This document shows, piece by piece, positions 6,502 through 13,206 of a stretch of 20,977 bases of DNA (positions within the stretch are counted from its first letter, which is position 1; each line of letters begins with the position of its first letter). The position numbers were made by a program, and so were the translations under genes. Source of the stretch: Microbacteriaceae bacterium (GTDB lineage Bacteria; Actinomycetota; Actinomycetes; Actinomycetales; Microbacteriaceae); contig JAJAZI010000303.1 of assembly GCA_026785785.1 (NCBI GenBank), positions 1-20,977 on the forward strand, read 5' to 3'. Below the pieces are notes generated by a model. The model was given only the letters and a program-made list of their open reading frames with translations. It had not been told where the DNA came from and did no database searches.

Positions 6502-8071
6502 TCGCGACGACATCGAGCCCGTCGGAACCCCGCCGGGCGAGCGGACCCCGGCCGAGCCCAGCGGCTCAGCCGCCGACGAGCCGTCCTCGCTCGAGTCCAC
6601 GGCGAGCGATGTGCCGGCCGAGACGAGCGGGCCCGGCCTCGCGCCGCGCCGATTCACGGGCAGGGGCGCCGTCGTTGTCGGCGTGCGCGGACTCATCGGC
6701 ATCATCGGGGGCTCCGTCGCGGCCACCGCCGTGGTCGCCGCGACGGTCATCACCGGCCCCATCTACACGCTGACCCCGCCCTCGGCGTCAATCGCGCCCG
6801 TGCCCACCGCCCAAGAGCGCGTGTGCCCAGGGCCGCTGCTGCGGCTCGGCGACGACGCCGGCCAGGGCGCCACCATCGCGACGTCGGTGGGCGACGCGGA
6901 CGTCTCCTTCCAGTCGGTTCCCGCGGAGGCGACGGTGGGCCAGCTCCCCGCAACGGACAACCCGAGCGGCATCGCACCCCGGGTGCTCGTGCTCCCGCCC
7001 GGAGAGCCAGGCGGGCAGCCGGCGCTCGCCGGCAGCCAGTCCCAGACCGTCGCCTCCGGCGGGCTGCTCGGGCTAGCGACCGCCCAATGTGCCGAGGCGA
7101 GCGGCGACTCCTGGCTCGTGGGAGGGGCGACTGATGTCGGGCGCACGACCCTCATCACGATTAGCAACCCCAGCTCGGTCATCGCGACCGTCGCGCTGAG
7201 CATCTACAGCCAGTCCGGCCCCGTCGTCGCCCCGGGGGCGGAGGGCATCGTGGTGCCTCCCGGATCGCAGCGCATCATCTCGCTCGCGGCCTTCGCCCCC
7301 GAGATTGTCTCTCCGGTCGTGCGGGTGGAGAGCCGCGGCGGCCAAGTCGTCGCCAACCTGCAGCAGTCCATCGTGCGCACCCTCGCCCCCGGCGGGGTCG
7401 AGATCATCGGCGAGACGAGCGGGCCGTCGCGCAACGTCGTCATCCCTGGGCTCGTCGTCGCATCGGCGGACCGCGTCGCCGAGGTGCAGACCGAGCCCGG
7501 CTACGCCGACGTCGAAACAGCGGTGCGTGTGCTGCTTCCCGGCAAGGCCCCGACGACTGCGACGATCACGGTCACCCCGGAGCGCAGCGAGCTCGACCCC
7601 ACGGTCTTCGACCTTGAGCTCGTCGGCGGCCAGGTGGGCCAGGTAGCCCTCGGCGGGCTCGACGACGGCAAATACACCGTGACCGTCGAGGCCGACCTTC
7701 CCGTCGTCGCCGGAGTGCGAGCGAGCACCGTGACGGACGACGGCATCGCCGACTTCGCCTGGCTAGGCTCGCCCAAGGCCCTCGGCGACCGGACGCTGCT
7801 CGCCATCGCCCCGGGCCCCTCGCCACGCCTGCACCTCGCCAACCCGACCGACGCCGATGTGGCCGTGACGGTCGAGTCCGGAGGGGAGGCGCGCAGCATC
7901 GATGTCCCGGCCGGCCGGAGCGTCGCGACGTCGGTCGGGCGCGATGACGTGGTGCTGACGGGAACGACCGGTCTCATCGCGAACGTCAGCTACACCGGCG
8001 ACGGCGAGCTGTCCTCGTTCGGAGTGACGACGCCAGGTCCCGGGTCGACCGCCATCACGGTGTACCGCTAG
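6494..8071 (+). CDS. DUF5719 family membrane-anchored extracytoplasmic protein
   Basis: 525 residues: a cytoplasmic Pro/Ser/Glu-rich segment (1-55), one membrane helix (about 59-85, GLIGIIGGSVAATAVVAATVI), then an outside domain of about 430 residues. That domain consists of repeated beta-sandwich-like segments, with phrases such as TTLITISNPSSVIATVALSIYS and RLHLANPTDADVAVTVES spaced through it. Two cysteines, in RVCPGP and AQCAEA, could form a disulfide. This pattern and its position directly after the whiB-linked glycosyltransferase match DUF5719. No catalytic motif is seen and function is unknown. The ATG at 6494 overlaps the stop of the upstream gene (ATGACTGA), so the two are probably made together. 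It may be a structural or scaffold partner of the glycosyltransferase; this is inference. Confidence 0.75.
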   Translation: MTDRDDIEPVGTPPGERTPAEPSGSAADEPSSLESTASDVPAETSGPGLAPRRFTGRGAVVVGVRGLIGIIGGSVAATAVVAATVITGPIYTLTPPSASIAPVPTAQERVCPGPLLRLGDDAGQGATIATSVGDADVSFQSVPAEATVGQLPATDNPSGIAPRVLVLPPGEPGGQPALAGSQSQTVASGGLLGLATAQCAEASGDSWLVGGATDVGRTTLITISNPSSVIATVALSIYSQSGPVVAPGAEGIVVPPGSQRIISLAAFAPEIVSPVVRVESRGGQVVANLQQSIVRTLAPGGVEIIGETSGPSRNVVIPGLVVASADRVAEVQTEPGYADVETAVRVLLPGKAPTTATITVTPERSELDPTVFDLELVGGQVGQVALGGLDDGKYTVTVEADLPVVAGVRASTVTDDGIADFAWLGSPKALGDRTLLAIAPGPSPRLHLANPTDADVAVTVESGGEARSIDVPAGRSVATSVGRDDVVLTGTTGLIANVSYTGDGELSSFGVTTPGPGSTAITVYR

Positions 8072-8096
8072 GCCCGGTCGGGGAGGCGCGGCCCGC

Positions 8097-8546
8097 TCAG
8101 CGCGGGTGGCGGAACCGGTCGGGGGCGAGGTCCCCGGGATCCTTACCGAGCAGCTCGGCGACGGCGCGGAACACGCAGCTCTCGACCAGCATCCGCCGGT
8201 GGAGCGCGTCCGAGCGGTGCAGCTTCGCGAGTCGTTCGATCGGCAGCCGGAACAGGATCACGCGCCGCTCGGCGACGGACACCTGCCAGCGATCCACACC
8301 CCCGCTGGCGCCGACCTCCCTCGGCAGCCCGGCGATCTCGAAGCTCACCTGGCGCAGGTCCTCCGGCCACAGGTCCTTGAGGTATTCGGCGGCCTGGACG
8401 ACCGTGCTCTCGAAGACATCCGCCCGGGTCGTCAGAAGCGGCAGGTGCGGCCCGGTGACGGCCGACCTGATGCCGCGCCCGTGTCGGTCTCGCCAGCCGC
8501 CCCGCACGGAGCGGTGGCCGGTGACACGACGGGAGGAACGAGCCAT
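8097..8546 (-). CDS. Metallopeptidase-like (zincin fold, DUF1025-type) protein lacking the HExxH motif
   Basis: 149 residues. The core (WPEDLRQVSFEIAGLP, RRVILFRLPIERLAKL, ALHRRMLVESCVFRAVAELLGKDP) follows the small zincin-like family found beside DUF3499 and manB in actinobacteria (Rv3259 position in M. tuberculosis, from memory). The helix that should hold HExxH reads VESCVFRAV (121-129), so the zinc-binding histidines are missing and protease activity is doubtful. The basic N-terminus (ARSSRRVTGHRSVRGGWRDRH) may bind nucleic acid or reflect loose conservation. The ATG at 8546 is preceded by TAGACT (8553-8558, complement) with a 6-nt gap and no Shine-Dalgarno, so leaderless initiation is likely. 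It converges on the DUF5719 gene across 25 nt and diverges from the DUF3499 gene. Confidence 0.75.
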   Translation of the reverse strand: MARSSRRVTGHRSVRGGWRDRHGRGIRSAVTGPHLPLLTTRADVFESTVVQAAEYLKDLWPEDLRQVSFEIAGLPREVGASGGVDRWQVSVAERRVILFRLPIERLAKLHRSDALHRRMLVESCVFRAVAELLGKDPGDLAPDRFRHPR

Positions 8547-8552
8547 GATCCA

Positions 8553-8619
8553 AGTCTAGGCCGCGACCGGGGGAGCGACGGTGGGTCGCGACGGCGGGCG
8601 GCCGCCCTCGGCCTAGGGT
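8553..8619. promoter_or_regulatory. Divergent leaderless promoters around an inverted repeat
   Basis: Outward-facing -10-like boxes lie at 8553-8558 (complement TAGACT, 6 nt before the ATG at 8546) and 8614-8619 (TAGGGT, 7 nt before the ATG at 8627). Between them is an inverted repeat: CGCGACC at 8562-8568 and GGTCGCG at 8584-8590. Its position suggests an operator, but no known motif is recognised. Confidence 0.35.
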
Positions 8620-8626
8620 GGGGAAA

Positions 8627-8848
8627 ATGGATGGACGTCCCTGCAGCAAGGTGGCCTGCGTCGCGGATGCGGTGTCGACCCTCACCTACGACTACGCCGA
8701 CTCGATGGCGGTGCTTGGACCGCTGAGCTACACGCCGGAGCCGCACAGCTACGACCTCTGCCCGAAGCATTCGGAGCGGCTGTCGGTGCCGCAGGGTTGG
8801 CAGGTCGTCCGCCACGTCGTGATGCGTGACCTAGGCTTTCCCGCATGA
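8627..8848 (+). CDS. DUF3499 family small zinc-ribbon-like protein
   Basis: 73 residues with C6-x4-C11 near the start and C45-x2-H48 (YDLCPKH), a likely zinc site. The signatures STLTYDYADSMAVLGPL, EPHSYDLC and SVPQGWQVVR are those of DUF3499, an actinobacterial family always seen near manB. Function is unknown. I choose ATG 8627 over the in-frame GTG 8618 because TAGGGT ends 7 nt before the ATG and overlaps the GTG itself. The TGA stop overlaps the manB start (ATGA), so the two genes are coupled. Confidence 0.85.
   Translation: MDGRPCSKVACVADAVSTLTYDYADSMAVLGPLSYTPEPHSYDLCPKHSERLSVPQGWQVVRHVVMRDLGFPA
8832..8837 (+). promoter_or_regulatory. Putative internal -10 box for manB
   Basis: TAGGCT lies inside the last codons of the DUF3499 gene and ends 7 nt before the manB ATG. 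No Shine-Dalgarno precedes manB, so either translational coupling through the ATGA overlap or a separate leaderless transcript would be needed. Confidence 0.35.
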
Positions 8849-10281
8849 TTGACCTCTCGACTCCGACGGGTCCCGTCGACCTCGCCCCCTTCATCAAGGC
8901 CTACGACGTGCGCGGGCTCGTCGGCTCGCAGCTCACCGTCGGCGTTGTGCGCGCGCTCGGCGCGGCGTTCGCCGACGAGATCGGCACGCCCGGCGGGGAG
9001 ATCATCGTCGGTCACGACATGCGCGACTCCTCCCCCGGCTTCGCCGAGGCGTTCTCCGCCGGAGTGCGGGACCGCGGCGTCAACGTCGTGGCGATCGGGC
9101 TGTGCTCGACCGACGAGACCTACTACGCCTCCGGCCACCTCGGCCTTCCGGCCGCGATGTTCACCGCGAGCCACAACCCGGCCACTTACAACGGCATCAA
9201 GTTCTCCCGGGCCGGCGCCCAGGGCATCAGCTTCGACACCGGGCTGCGGGCGATCCGCGACCGGGCCACGAGGTTCCTCGCCGAGGGCATCGACACTGCC
9301 GAGGAGCTCGGAGGTGCCCGCGAGCTCGACGTGCTCGCCGACTATGCCGCCTATCTCCGCGGCCTCGTCGACCTTTCCGGCATCCGCCCGCTCCGCGTCG
9401 TCGTCGACACGGGCAACGGAATGGGCGGGCTCACCGTGCCCGCGGTGCTCGGCGGCGCCGCAGGCCTGCCGGAGCTCCCGATCGAGGTCATCCCGCTCTA
9501 CTTCGAGCTCGACGGCACCTTTCCGAACCACGAGGCCAACCCCCTCGATCCCGCCAACATCGTCGACCTGCAGCGCGCGGTGCTCGAGCACGGCGCGGAC
9601 CTCGGGCTCGCCTTCGACGGCGACGCCGACCGTTGCTTCGTCGTCGACGAGAATGGCGAGGGCGTCACCCCGTCGGCCATCGCCGCGATCGTCGCCCTGC
9701 GTGCGATCGAGCGCGCGAAGGCGCTCGACGCGGACGGCGAGGTCGTCGTGCTGCACAACCTCATCACCTCGCGCGTCGTGCCGGAGACGATTTCGCAGGC
9801 TGGCGCCGTTCCGGTGCGCACCAAGGTCGGCCACTCCCTCATCAAGGACGAGATGGCGGCCACCGGCGCGGTGTTCGGGGGCGAGCACTCTGCGCACTAC
9901 TACTTCAAGGAATTCTGGGGCGCCGATAACGGCATGCTCGCGGCGATGTACGTGCTCGCCGAGCTCGGGTACCAGAGCGACCCGATGTCGGGCATCTCCG
10001 CCCGGTTCACCCCGTACGCGCTGAGCGGCGAGATCAACTCCACCGTGACCGACATCCCCGGCGCTTACTCCCGCATCGTTGACGAATTCGTGGGCAGGGC
10101 GGAGTTCGACGAGCTCGATGGGCTCACAGTCACCGGCATCGTGCAGCGCGACGCCCCATTCTGGTGGTTCAATGTGCGTCCGTCGAACACGGAGCCGCTC
10201 CTGCGGCTCAACGTCGAGGCTGGTACACCGGGGGAGATGGTGCGCGTCCGCGATCTCGTACTGGGCCTCATCCGCGACTGA
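8845..10281 (+). CDS. manB: Phosphomannomutase / phosphoglucomutase
   Basis: Converts mannose-6-phosphate to mannose-1-phosphate, the precursor of GDP-mannose used for envelope mannosylation. All four alpha-D-phosphohexomutase sites are visible: the phosphoserine loop TASHNP (S109), the magnesium loop DGDADR (258-263), the sugar-specificity loop GEHSAHYYF (E347, S349) and the phosphate-binding loop [11 protein letters not shown] near 444-454. The length of 478 residues is normal. The start ATG 8845 is fixed by the ATGA overlap with the DUF3499 stop and by the early [10 protein letters not shown] motif. ahcY follows after 59 nt. GlmM is excluded by motif and context, but some phosphoglucomutase activity is possible, as in bifunctional PMM/PGM enzymes. 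Confidence 0.93.
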   Translation: MIDLSTPTGPVDLAPFIKAYDVRGLVGSQLTVGVVRALGAAFADEIGTPGGEIIVGHDMRDSSPGFAEAFSAGVRDRGVNVVAIGLCSTDETYYASGHLGLPAAMFTASHNPATYNGIKFSRAGAQGISFDTGLRAIRDRATRFLAEGIDTAEELGGARELDVLADYAAYLRGLVDLSGIRPLRVVVDTGNGMGGLTVPAVLGGAAGLPELPIEVIPLYFELDGTFPNHEANPLDPANIVDLQRAVLEHGADLGLAFDGDADRCFVVDENGEGVTPSAIAAIVALRAIERAKALDADGEVVVLHNLITSRVVPETISQAGAVPVRTKVGHSLIKDEMAATGAVFGGEHSAHYYFKEFWGADNGMLAAMYVLAELGYQSDPMSGISARFTPYALSGEINSTVTDIPGAYSRIVDEFVGRAEFDELDGLTVTGIVQRDAPFWWFNVRPSNTEPLLRLNVEAGTPGEMVRVRDLVLGLIRD

Positions 10282-10328
10282 CGCCGCACCCCGGTCCGAC
10301 GCCCCGCTCCTGCTCAGCCCCAAGCTGG

Positions 10329-10334
10329 CAGAAT
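10329..10334 (+). promoter_or_regulatory. Putative -10 box for ahcY
   Basis: CAGAAT ends 6 nt before the ahcY ATG (10341). It is a weaker match to TANNNT than the others. GGGCGG in between is a poor, too-close Shine-Dalgarno. With only 59 nt after manB and a likely leaderless start there is no room for an SAH riboswitch. Confidence 0.3.
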
Positions 10335-10340
10335 GGGCGG

Positions 10341-11816
10341 ATGACCACCTCCACTACCGCCGTTCCGTTCAAGGTCGCCGACCTTTCCCTCGCCGAAGCC
10401 GGGCGCCATCAGTTCCGCCTCGCCGAGAACGAGATGCCGGGGCTCATGGCCCTGCGCGAGGAATTCGGTCCGTCGCAGCCGCTCGCGGGCGCGCGCATCG
10501 CGGGAAGCCTGCACATGACCGTGCAGACCGGAGTGCTCATCGAGACCCTCGTGGCCCTCGGCGCGCAGGTGCGCTGGGCCAGCTGCAACATCTTCTCGAC
10601 CCAGAACGAGGCCGCTGCCGCCGTCGCTGTCGGGCCGACCGGCACTGTCGACGCGCCCGCGGGGGTGCCCGTCTTCGCCTGGAAGGGCGAGACCCTCGAG
10701 GAGTACTGGTGGTGCACGACTCAGATCTTCGACTGGTCGGCCGAGGCCGAGGCCGCGGGCGACACTTGGGCCGGACCGAACATGATCCTCGATGACGGCG
10801 GCGACGCGACGGTCCTTGTGCACAAGGGCCGCGAGTTCGAGGCTGCGGGCGCCGTGCCTGGCGCCTCGGCATCCGACAGCCAGGAGTACCGGGTCATCCT
10901 CGACACGCTCCGCGCGTCGCTCGCCGAGAGCGGTGATCGCTGGACGAAGATCGGCGACGGCATCCTCGGCGTCACCGAGGAGACCACGACGGGCGTGCAC
11001 CGGCTCTACGAGCTCGCGAAGAGCGAGAGCCTGCTGTTCCCGGCCATCAACGTCAACGACTCGGTGACCAAGTCGAAGTTCGACAACAAGTACGGGATCC
11101 GGCACTCGCTGCCCGACGGTCTCAACCGGGCCACCGACGTGCTCATCGGGGGAAAGGTCGTGTTCGTCGCCGGGTACGGCGACGTCGGCAAAGGCGCGGC
11201 GGAGGCCATGCGTGGGCAGGGTGCCCGGGTGATCGTCTCCGAAGTCGACCCGATCTGCGCCCTCCAGGCGGTCATGGACGGCTATCAGGTGACGACGCTC
11301 GACGATGTGCTCGACCAGGTCGACATCTTCGTGACCGGAACCGGCAACGAGAACGTCATCACGGTCGATCACCTGCTCGGCATGAAGCACCTCGCGATTC
11401 TCGCGAACGTCGGGCACTTCGACAACGAGATCGACATCGCGGGCCTCGAGGCGCTCGCCGGAGCCGAGAGAATCGAGATCAAGCCGCAGGTGCACGAGTG
11501 GCGGCTGCCGTCGGGACGGGCGATCCTCGTTCTGTCCGAGGGGCGCCTGATGAACCTCGGCAATGCGACCGGGCATCCGTCGTTCGTCATGAGCACGTCG
11601 TTCGCGAACCAGGTGCTCGCACAGATCGAGCTCTACGCGCACGGCGAGAACTACGGCAAGCAGGTCTACGTGCTGCCGAAGCACCTCGACGAGAAGGTCG
11701 CGCGCCTGCACCTGGATGCGCTCGGCGTGAAGCTCACGACCCTCACCGCCGAGCAGGCCGCCTACATCGGAGTGAGCGTCGACGGCCCCTTCAAGGTGGA
11801 CCAGTACCGCTACTGA
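10341..11816 (+). CDS. ahcY: S-adenosylhomocysteine hydrolase (adenosylhomocysteinase)
   Basis: Reversibly splits S-adenosylhomocysteine into adenosine and homocysteine, relieving inhibition of methyltransferases. It is a cytosolic NAD enzyme. Visible signatures are [15 protein letters not shown] (substrate His58), [48 protein letters not shown], the NAD loop [10 protein letters not shown], and a C-terminal DQYRY. The 40-odd residue insertion after the DDGGDAT block is typical of the bacterial/mycobacterial form, giving 491 residues. The frame is open further upstream to 10164, but the ATG at 10341 matches the family N-terminus ([13 protein letters not shown]) and avoids overlap with manB. 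The tail has KVDQYRY where KPDHYRY is more usual; this should be tolerated. Confidence 0.96.
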   Translation: MTTSTTAVPFKVADLSLAEAGRHQFRLAENEMPGLMALREEFGPSQPLAGARIAGSLHMTVQTGVLIETLVALGAQVRWASCNIFSTQNEAAAAVAVGPTGTVDAPAGVPVFAWKGETLEEYWWCTTQIFDWSAEAEAAGDTWAGPNMILDDGGDATVLVHKGREFEAAGAVPGASASDSQEYRVILDTLRASLAESGDRWTKIGDGILGVTEETTTGVHRLYELAKSESLLFPAINVNDSVTKSKFDNKYGIRHSLPDGLNRATDVLIGGKVVFVAGYGDVGKGAAEAMRGQGARVIVSEVDPICALQAVMDGYQVTTLDDVLDQVDIFVTGTGNENVITVDHLLGMKHLAILANVGHFDNEIDIAGLEALAGAERIEIKPQVHEWRLPSGRAILVLSEGRLMNLGNATGHPSFVMSTSFANQVLAQIELYAHGENYGKQVYVLPKHLDEKVARLHLDALGVKLTTLTAEQAAYIGVSVDGPFKVDQYRY

Positions 11817-11883
11817 GCGGCTGCGGGTGCTGGTGCGTTCCGACTCTGGCGGGGAGCGGGGGCGCCGACGCGGATGTTGGGGT

Positions 11884-12276
11884 GTGCGGCACCCGCGTTT
11901 GTGAGATGGTCGACGGGGGAGTGATGCGTGCGCGGGTGTTGCGCGCCGACGCGGGTGTTGGCGTTGTGCGCGGGTGTTGCGCGCGACAGCGGGTGGTCGG
12001 CCTCGTGCGTGGGCGCGCGGCACCCGCGTTTGCGGGGTGGTCGACGCGGGAGTGATGCTTGCGCGGGTGCCGCGCGCTGACGCGGGTGTTAGGGGTGTGC
12101 GCGGGTGCTGCGCGCGACAGCGGGTGGTCGGCCTCGCGCGTGAGCGCGCGGCACCCGCGTTTGCGGGGTGGTCGACGCGGGAGTGATGCCTGGGCGGGTG
12201 CCGCGCGCTGACGCGGGTGCTATGTAGCGCGCGAGTGCGGGATGGGAGCGCGGGTAGTCGGCCTCCCGTAGCGGCG
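11884..12276. repeat. 131-bp tandem repeat, three units, each with long inverted arms
   Basis: Units begin at 11884, 12015 and 12146, exactly 131 bp apart; unit 3 is diverged in its second half with a net loss of 1 bp. Each begins (g/c)GCGGCACCCGCGTTTG, continues through GGTCGACG and GAGTGATGC, and ends GCGGGTGGTCGGCCTC. In unit 2 a perfect 16-bp inverted pair lies at 12013-12028 and 12062-12077 (GCGCGCGGCACCCGCG and its complement), with a 33-nt loop. The octamer CGCGGGTG recurs many times. The upstream bases 11865-11883 resemble an internal part of the unit. The region lies between the convergent ahcY and RDD genes, is not a multiple of three in period, and shows no credible gene. The rest of the gap (11817-11883) shows nothing else. 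Confidence 0.9.
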
Positions 12277-12336
12277 TTTGGCGCGTTTGGTGCGTTTGGT
12301 GTGTTCGGTGCGTTTGATGCGTTTGGCGCGCTCGGG
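12274..12336. repeat. 9-bp tandem repeat, seven units
   Basis: Seven consecutive variants of GCGTTTGGT run from 12274 to 12336; the fourth (GTGTTCGGT) and the last (GCGCTCGGG) are most diverged. It directly follows the 131-bp repeat and ends 4 nt before the stop codon of the RDD gene. On the plus strand it would read Ala-Phe-Gly repeats, but no start context or gene supports translation. Confidence 0.85.
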
Positions 12337-12340
12337 AGGG

Positions 12341-13189
12341 TCAGTCGCGGTCGGGGAAGCCGTGCGGTCGCCCGCCGAGTACGGGCTCGAGCCGGTGCAG
12401 GCGCTCCCGCTCCAGCTCGAGCGCCGCGGACTCGCGCTCGCGCCGGATCGCGGTGATCGCGAGCAGGAACGCCTCCGGGTGTGCATCCGGAACCGAGCTC
12501 ACGAACGGTGCGGCCTCGGCCTGCAGCTCTTGGGCGATTCGCGTGCGTGTGTCCGGCGTGAGCCCGCCAGCTTGGGCAAGGAACTGCGAGATCCGTCGCG
12601 AGACCCGGTCCGGCATCCGTGCGACATCGGCGGTGGCGGCCCACCGCTCGAGTAGCGGCGGAACGCCGACGGCGTGCGACACGATCGCCTGCACCCGCTC
12701 GTTCTGGCTGTAGGTGCCGGCGAGCAGGTCGCCAAGGCGCTTCGAGCGGCTGTTGAGCAGCCCGACGAGCGCCGCGAACCCGCCGAGTGTGAGGAAGATC
12801 TCGAGAAGGCCCGTGAGCGCCCGGATGAATGCGTGGCGCAGCCCGATCGCGCCGCCGTCATCGCGCACGATGCGCGCACCGATCGCGAGCTTGCCGAGCG
12901 ACTTGCCGTTGGTGAGGGTTTCCACCGTCGTCGGCAGCACGATCGTGAGCACGACGACGAGTCCGATTCCGATGGCCGCGAGCATGGCCTCGTCGATTGC
13001 CGCCTCGAGGCCCGGGATGCTGAGCAGCTGCACGAGTCCGATCGCGATCGCGAAGGTCAGCGCAAAGTCGATCGCGGCGCCGGCGCCTCGCAGCACGAAA
13101 CTCGCCGGGCGAAGGTCGAGGGCGACGGCCTCCCCGGTCACGAGTTCGTCGTCGCCGACATAGTCGGGTTCGAACGCAGCCGCGGGCAT
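12341..13189 (-). CDS. RDD family membrane protein
   Basis: 282 residues. The RDD domain covers about 25-165: LRPASFVLRGAGAAIDF with the conserved Arg, then three to four membrane helices, GKSLGKLAIGARIVRDDGGAIG with the Asp pair, and RSKRLGDLLAGT. The C-terminal 110 residues are soluble, helical and charged, ending in an Arg/Glu-rich stretch, probably cytoplasmic. The molecular role is unknown; some RDD proteins have been linked to ion transport. The ATG at 13189 starts only 17 bp from the divergent SpoIIM-like start. Its neighbours (SpoIIM, DUF58, MoxR, DUF4129, DUF4350) are the standard actinobacterial partner set, so it probably belongs to that membrane system. Confidence 0.88.
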   Translation of the reverse strand: MPAAAFEPDYVGDDELVTGEAVALDLRPASFVLRGAGAAIDFALTFAIAIGLVQLLSIPGLEAAIDEAMLAAIGIGLVVVLTIVLPTTVETLTNGKSLGKLAIGARIVRDDGGAIGLRHAFIRALTGLLEIFLTLGGFAALVGLLNSRSKRLGDLLAGTYSQNERVQAIVSHAVGVPPLLERWAATADVARMPDRVSRRISQFLAQAGGLTPDTRTRIAQELQAEAAPFVSSVPDAHPEAFLLAITAIRRERESAALELERERLHRLEPVLGGRPHGFPDRD

Positions 13190-13206
13190 GCCTAGTATCT
13201 AAGCAG
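13190..13206. promoter_or_regulatory. 17-bp divergent start region with overlapping -10 boxes
   Basis: The start codons of the RDD gene (13189, minus) and the SpoIIM-like gene (13207, plus) are separated by only 17 bp. TAGTAT (13193-13198) lies 8 nt before the plus ATG. On the minus strand TAGATA (13201-13196) lies 6 nt before the other ATG. The boxes share bases, no Shine-Dalgarno is present on either side, and each -35 must lie in the other gene. Confidence 0.5.

Noticed and set aside
4798..6762. Minus-strand open frame of 654 codons opposite the glycosyltransferase
   Set aside because: Composition is Gly/Arg/Glu-rich shadow sequence with no motif, and the plus strand has clear membrane helices.
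8092..8106. Terminator hairpin CCCGC-TCAGC-GCGGG between convergent DUF5719 and zincin-like genes
   Set aside because: The stem is only 5 bp and the hairpin overlaps the stop codon of the minus-strand gene, with no T-run. The position is suitable but the evidence is too thin to annotate.
8749..10323. Minus-strand open frame of 524 codons opposite manB
   Set aside because: manB is complete and well conserved on the plus strand; this frame has no recognisable domain.
10282..10340. SAH riboswitch before ahcY
   Set aside because: The gap is only 59 nt and ahcY looks leaderless, leaving no room for the aptamer.
11884..12276. CRISPR array
   Set aside because: Units abut without unique spacers, the period is 131 bp, and no cas genes are present.
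12217..12456. Plus-strand open frame containing Ala-Phe-Gly repeats
   Set aside because: It is made by the 9-bp tandem repeat plus RDD antisense, with no Shine-Dalgarno or leaderless box at its start.
10314..12644. Long minus-strand open frame (776 codons) opposite ahcY and through the repeat region
   Set aside because: It is antisense to an unmistakable ahcY and reads the tandem repeats as Arg/Ala/Thr-rich low complexity. Such long shadows are expected at this G+C content.
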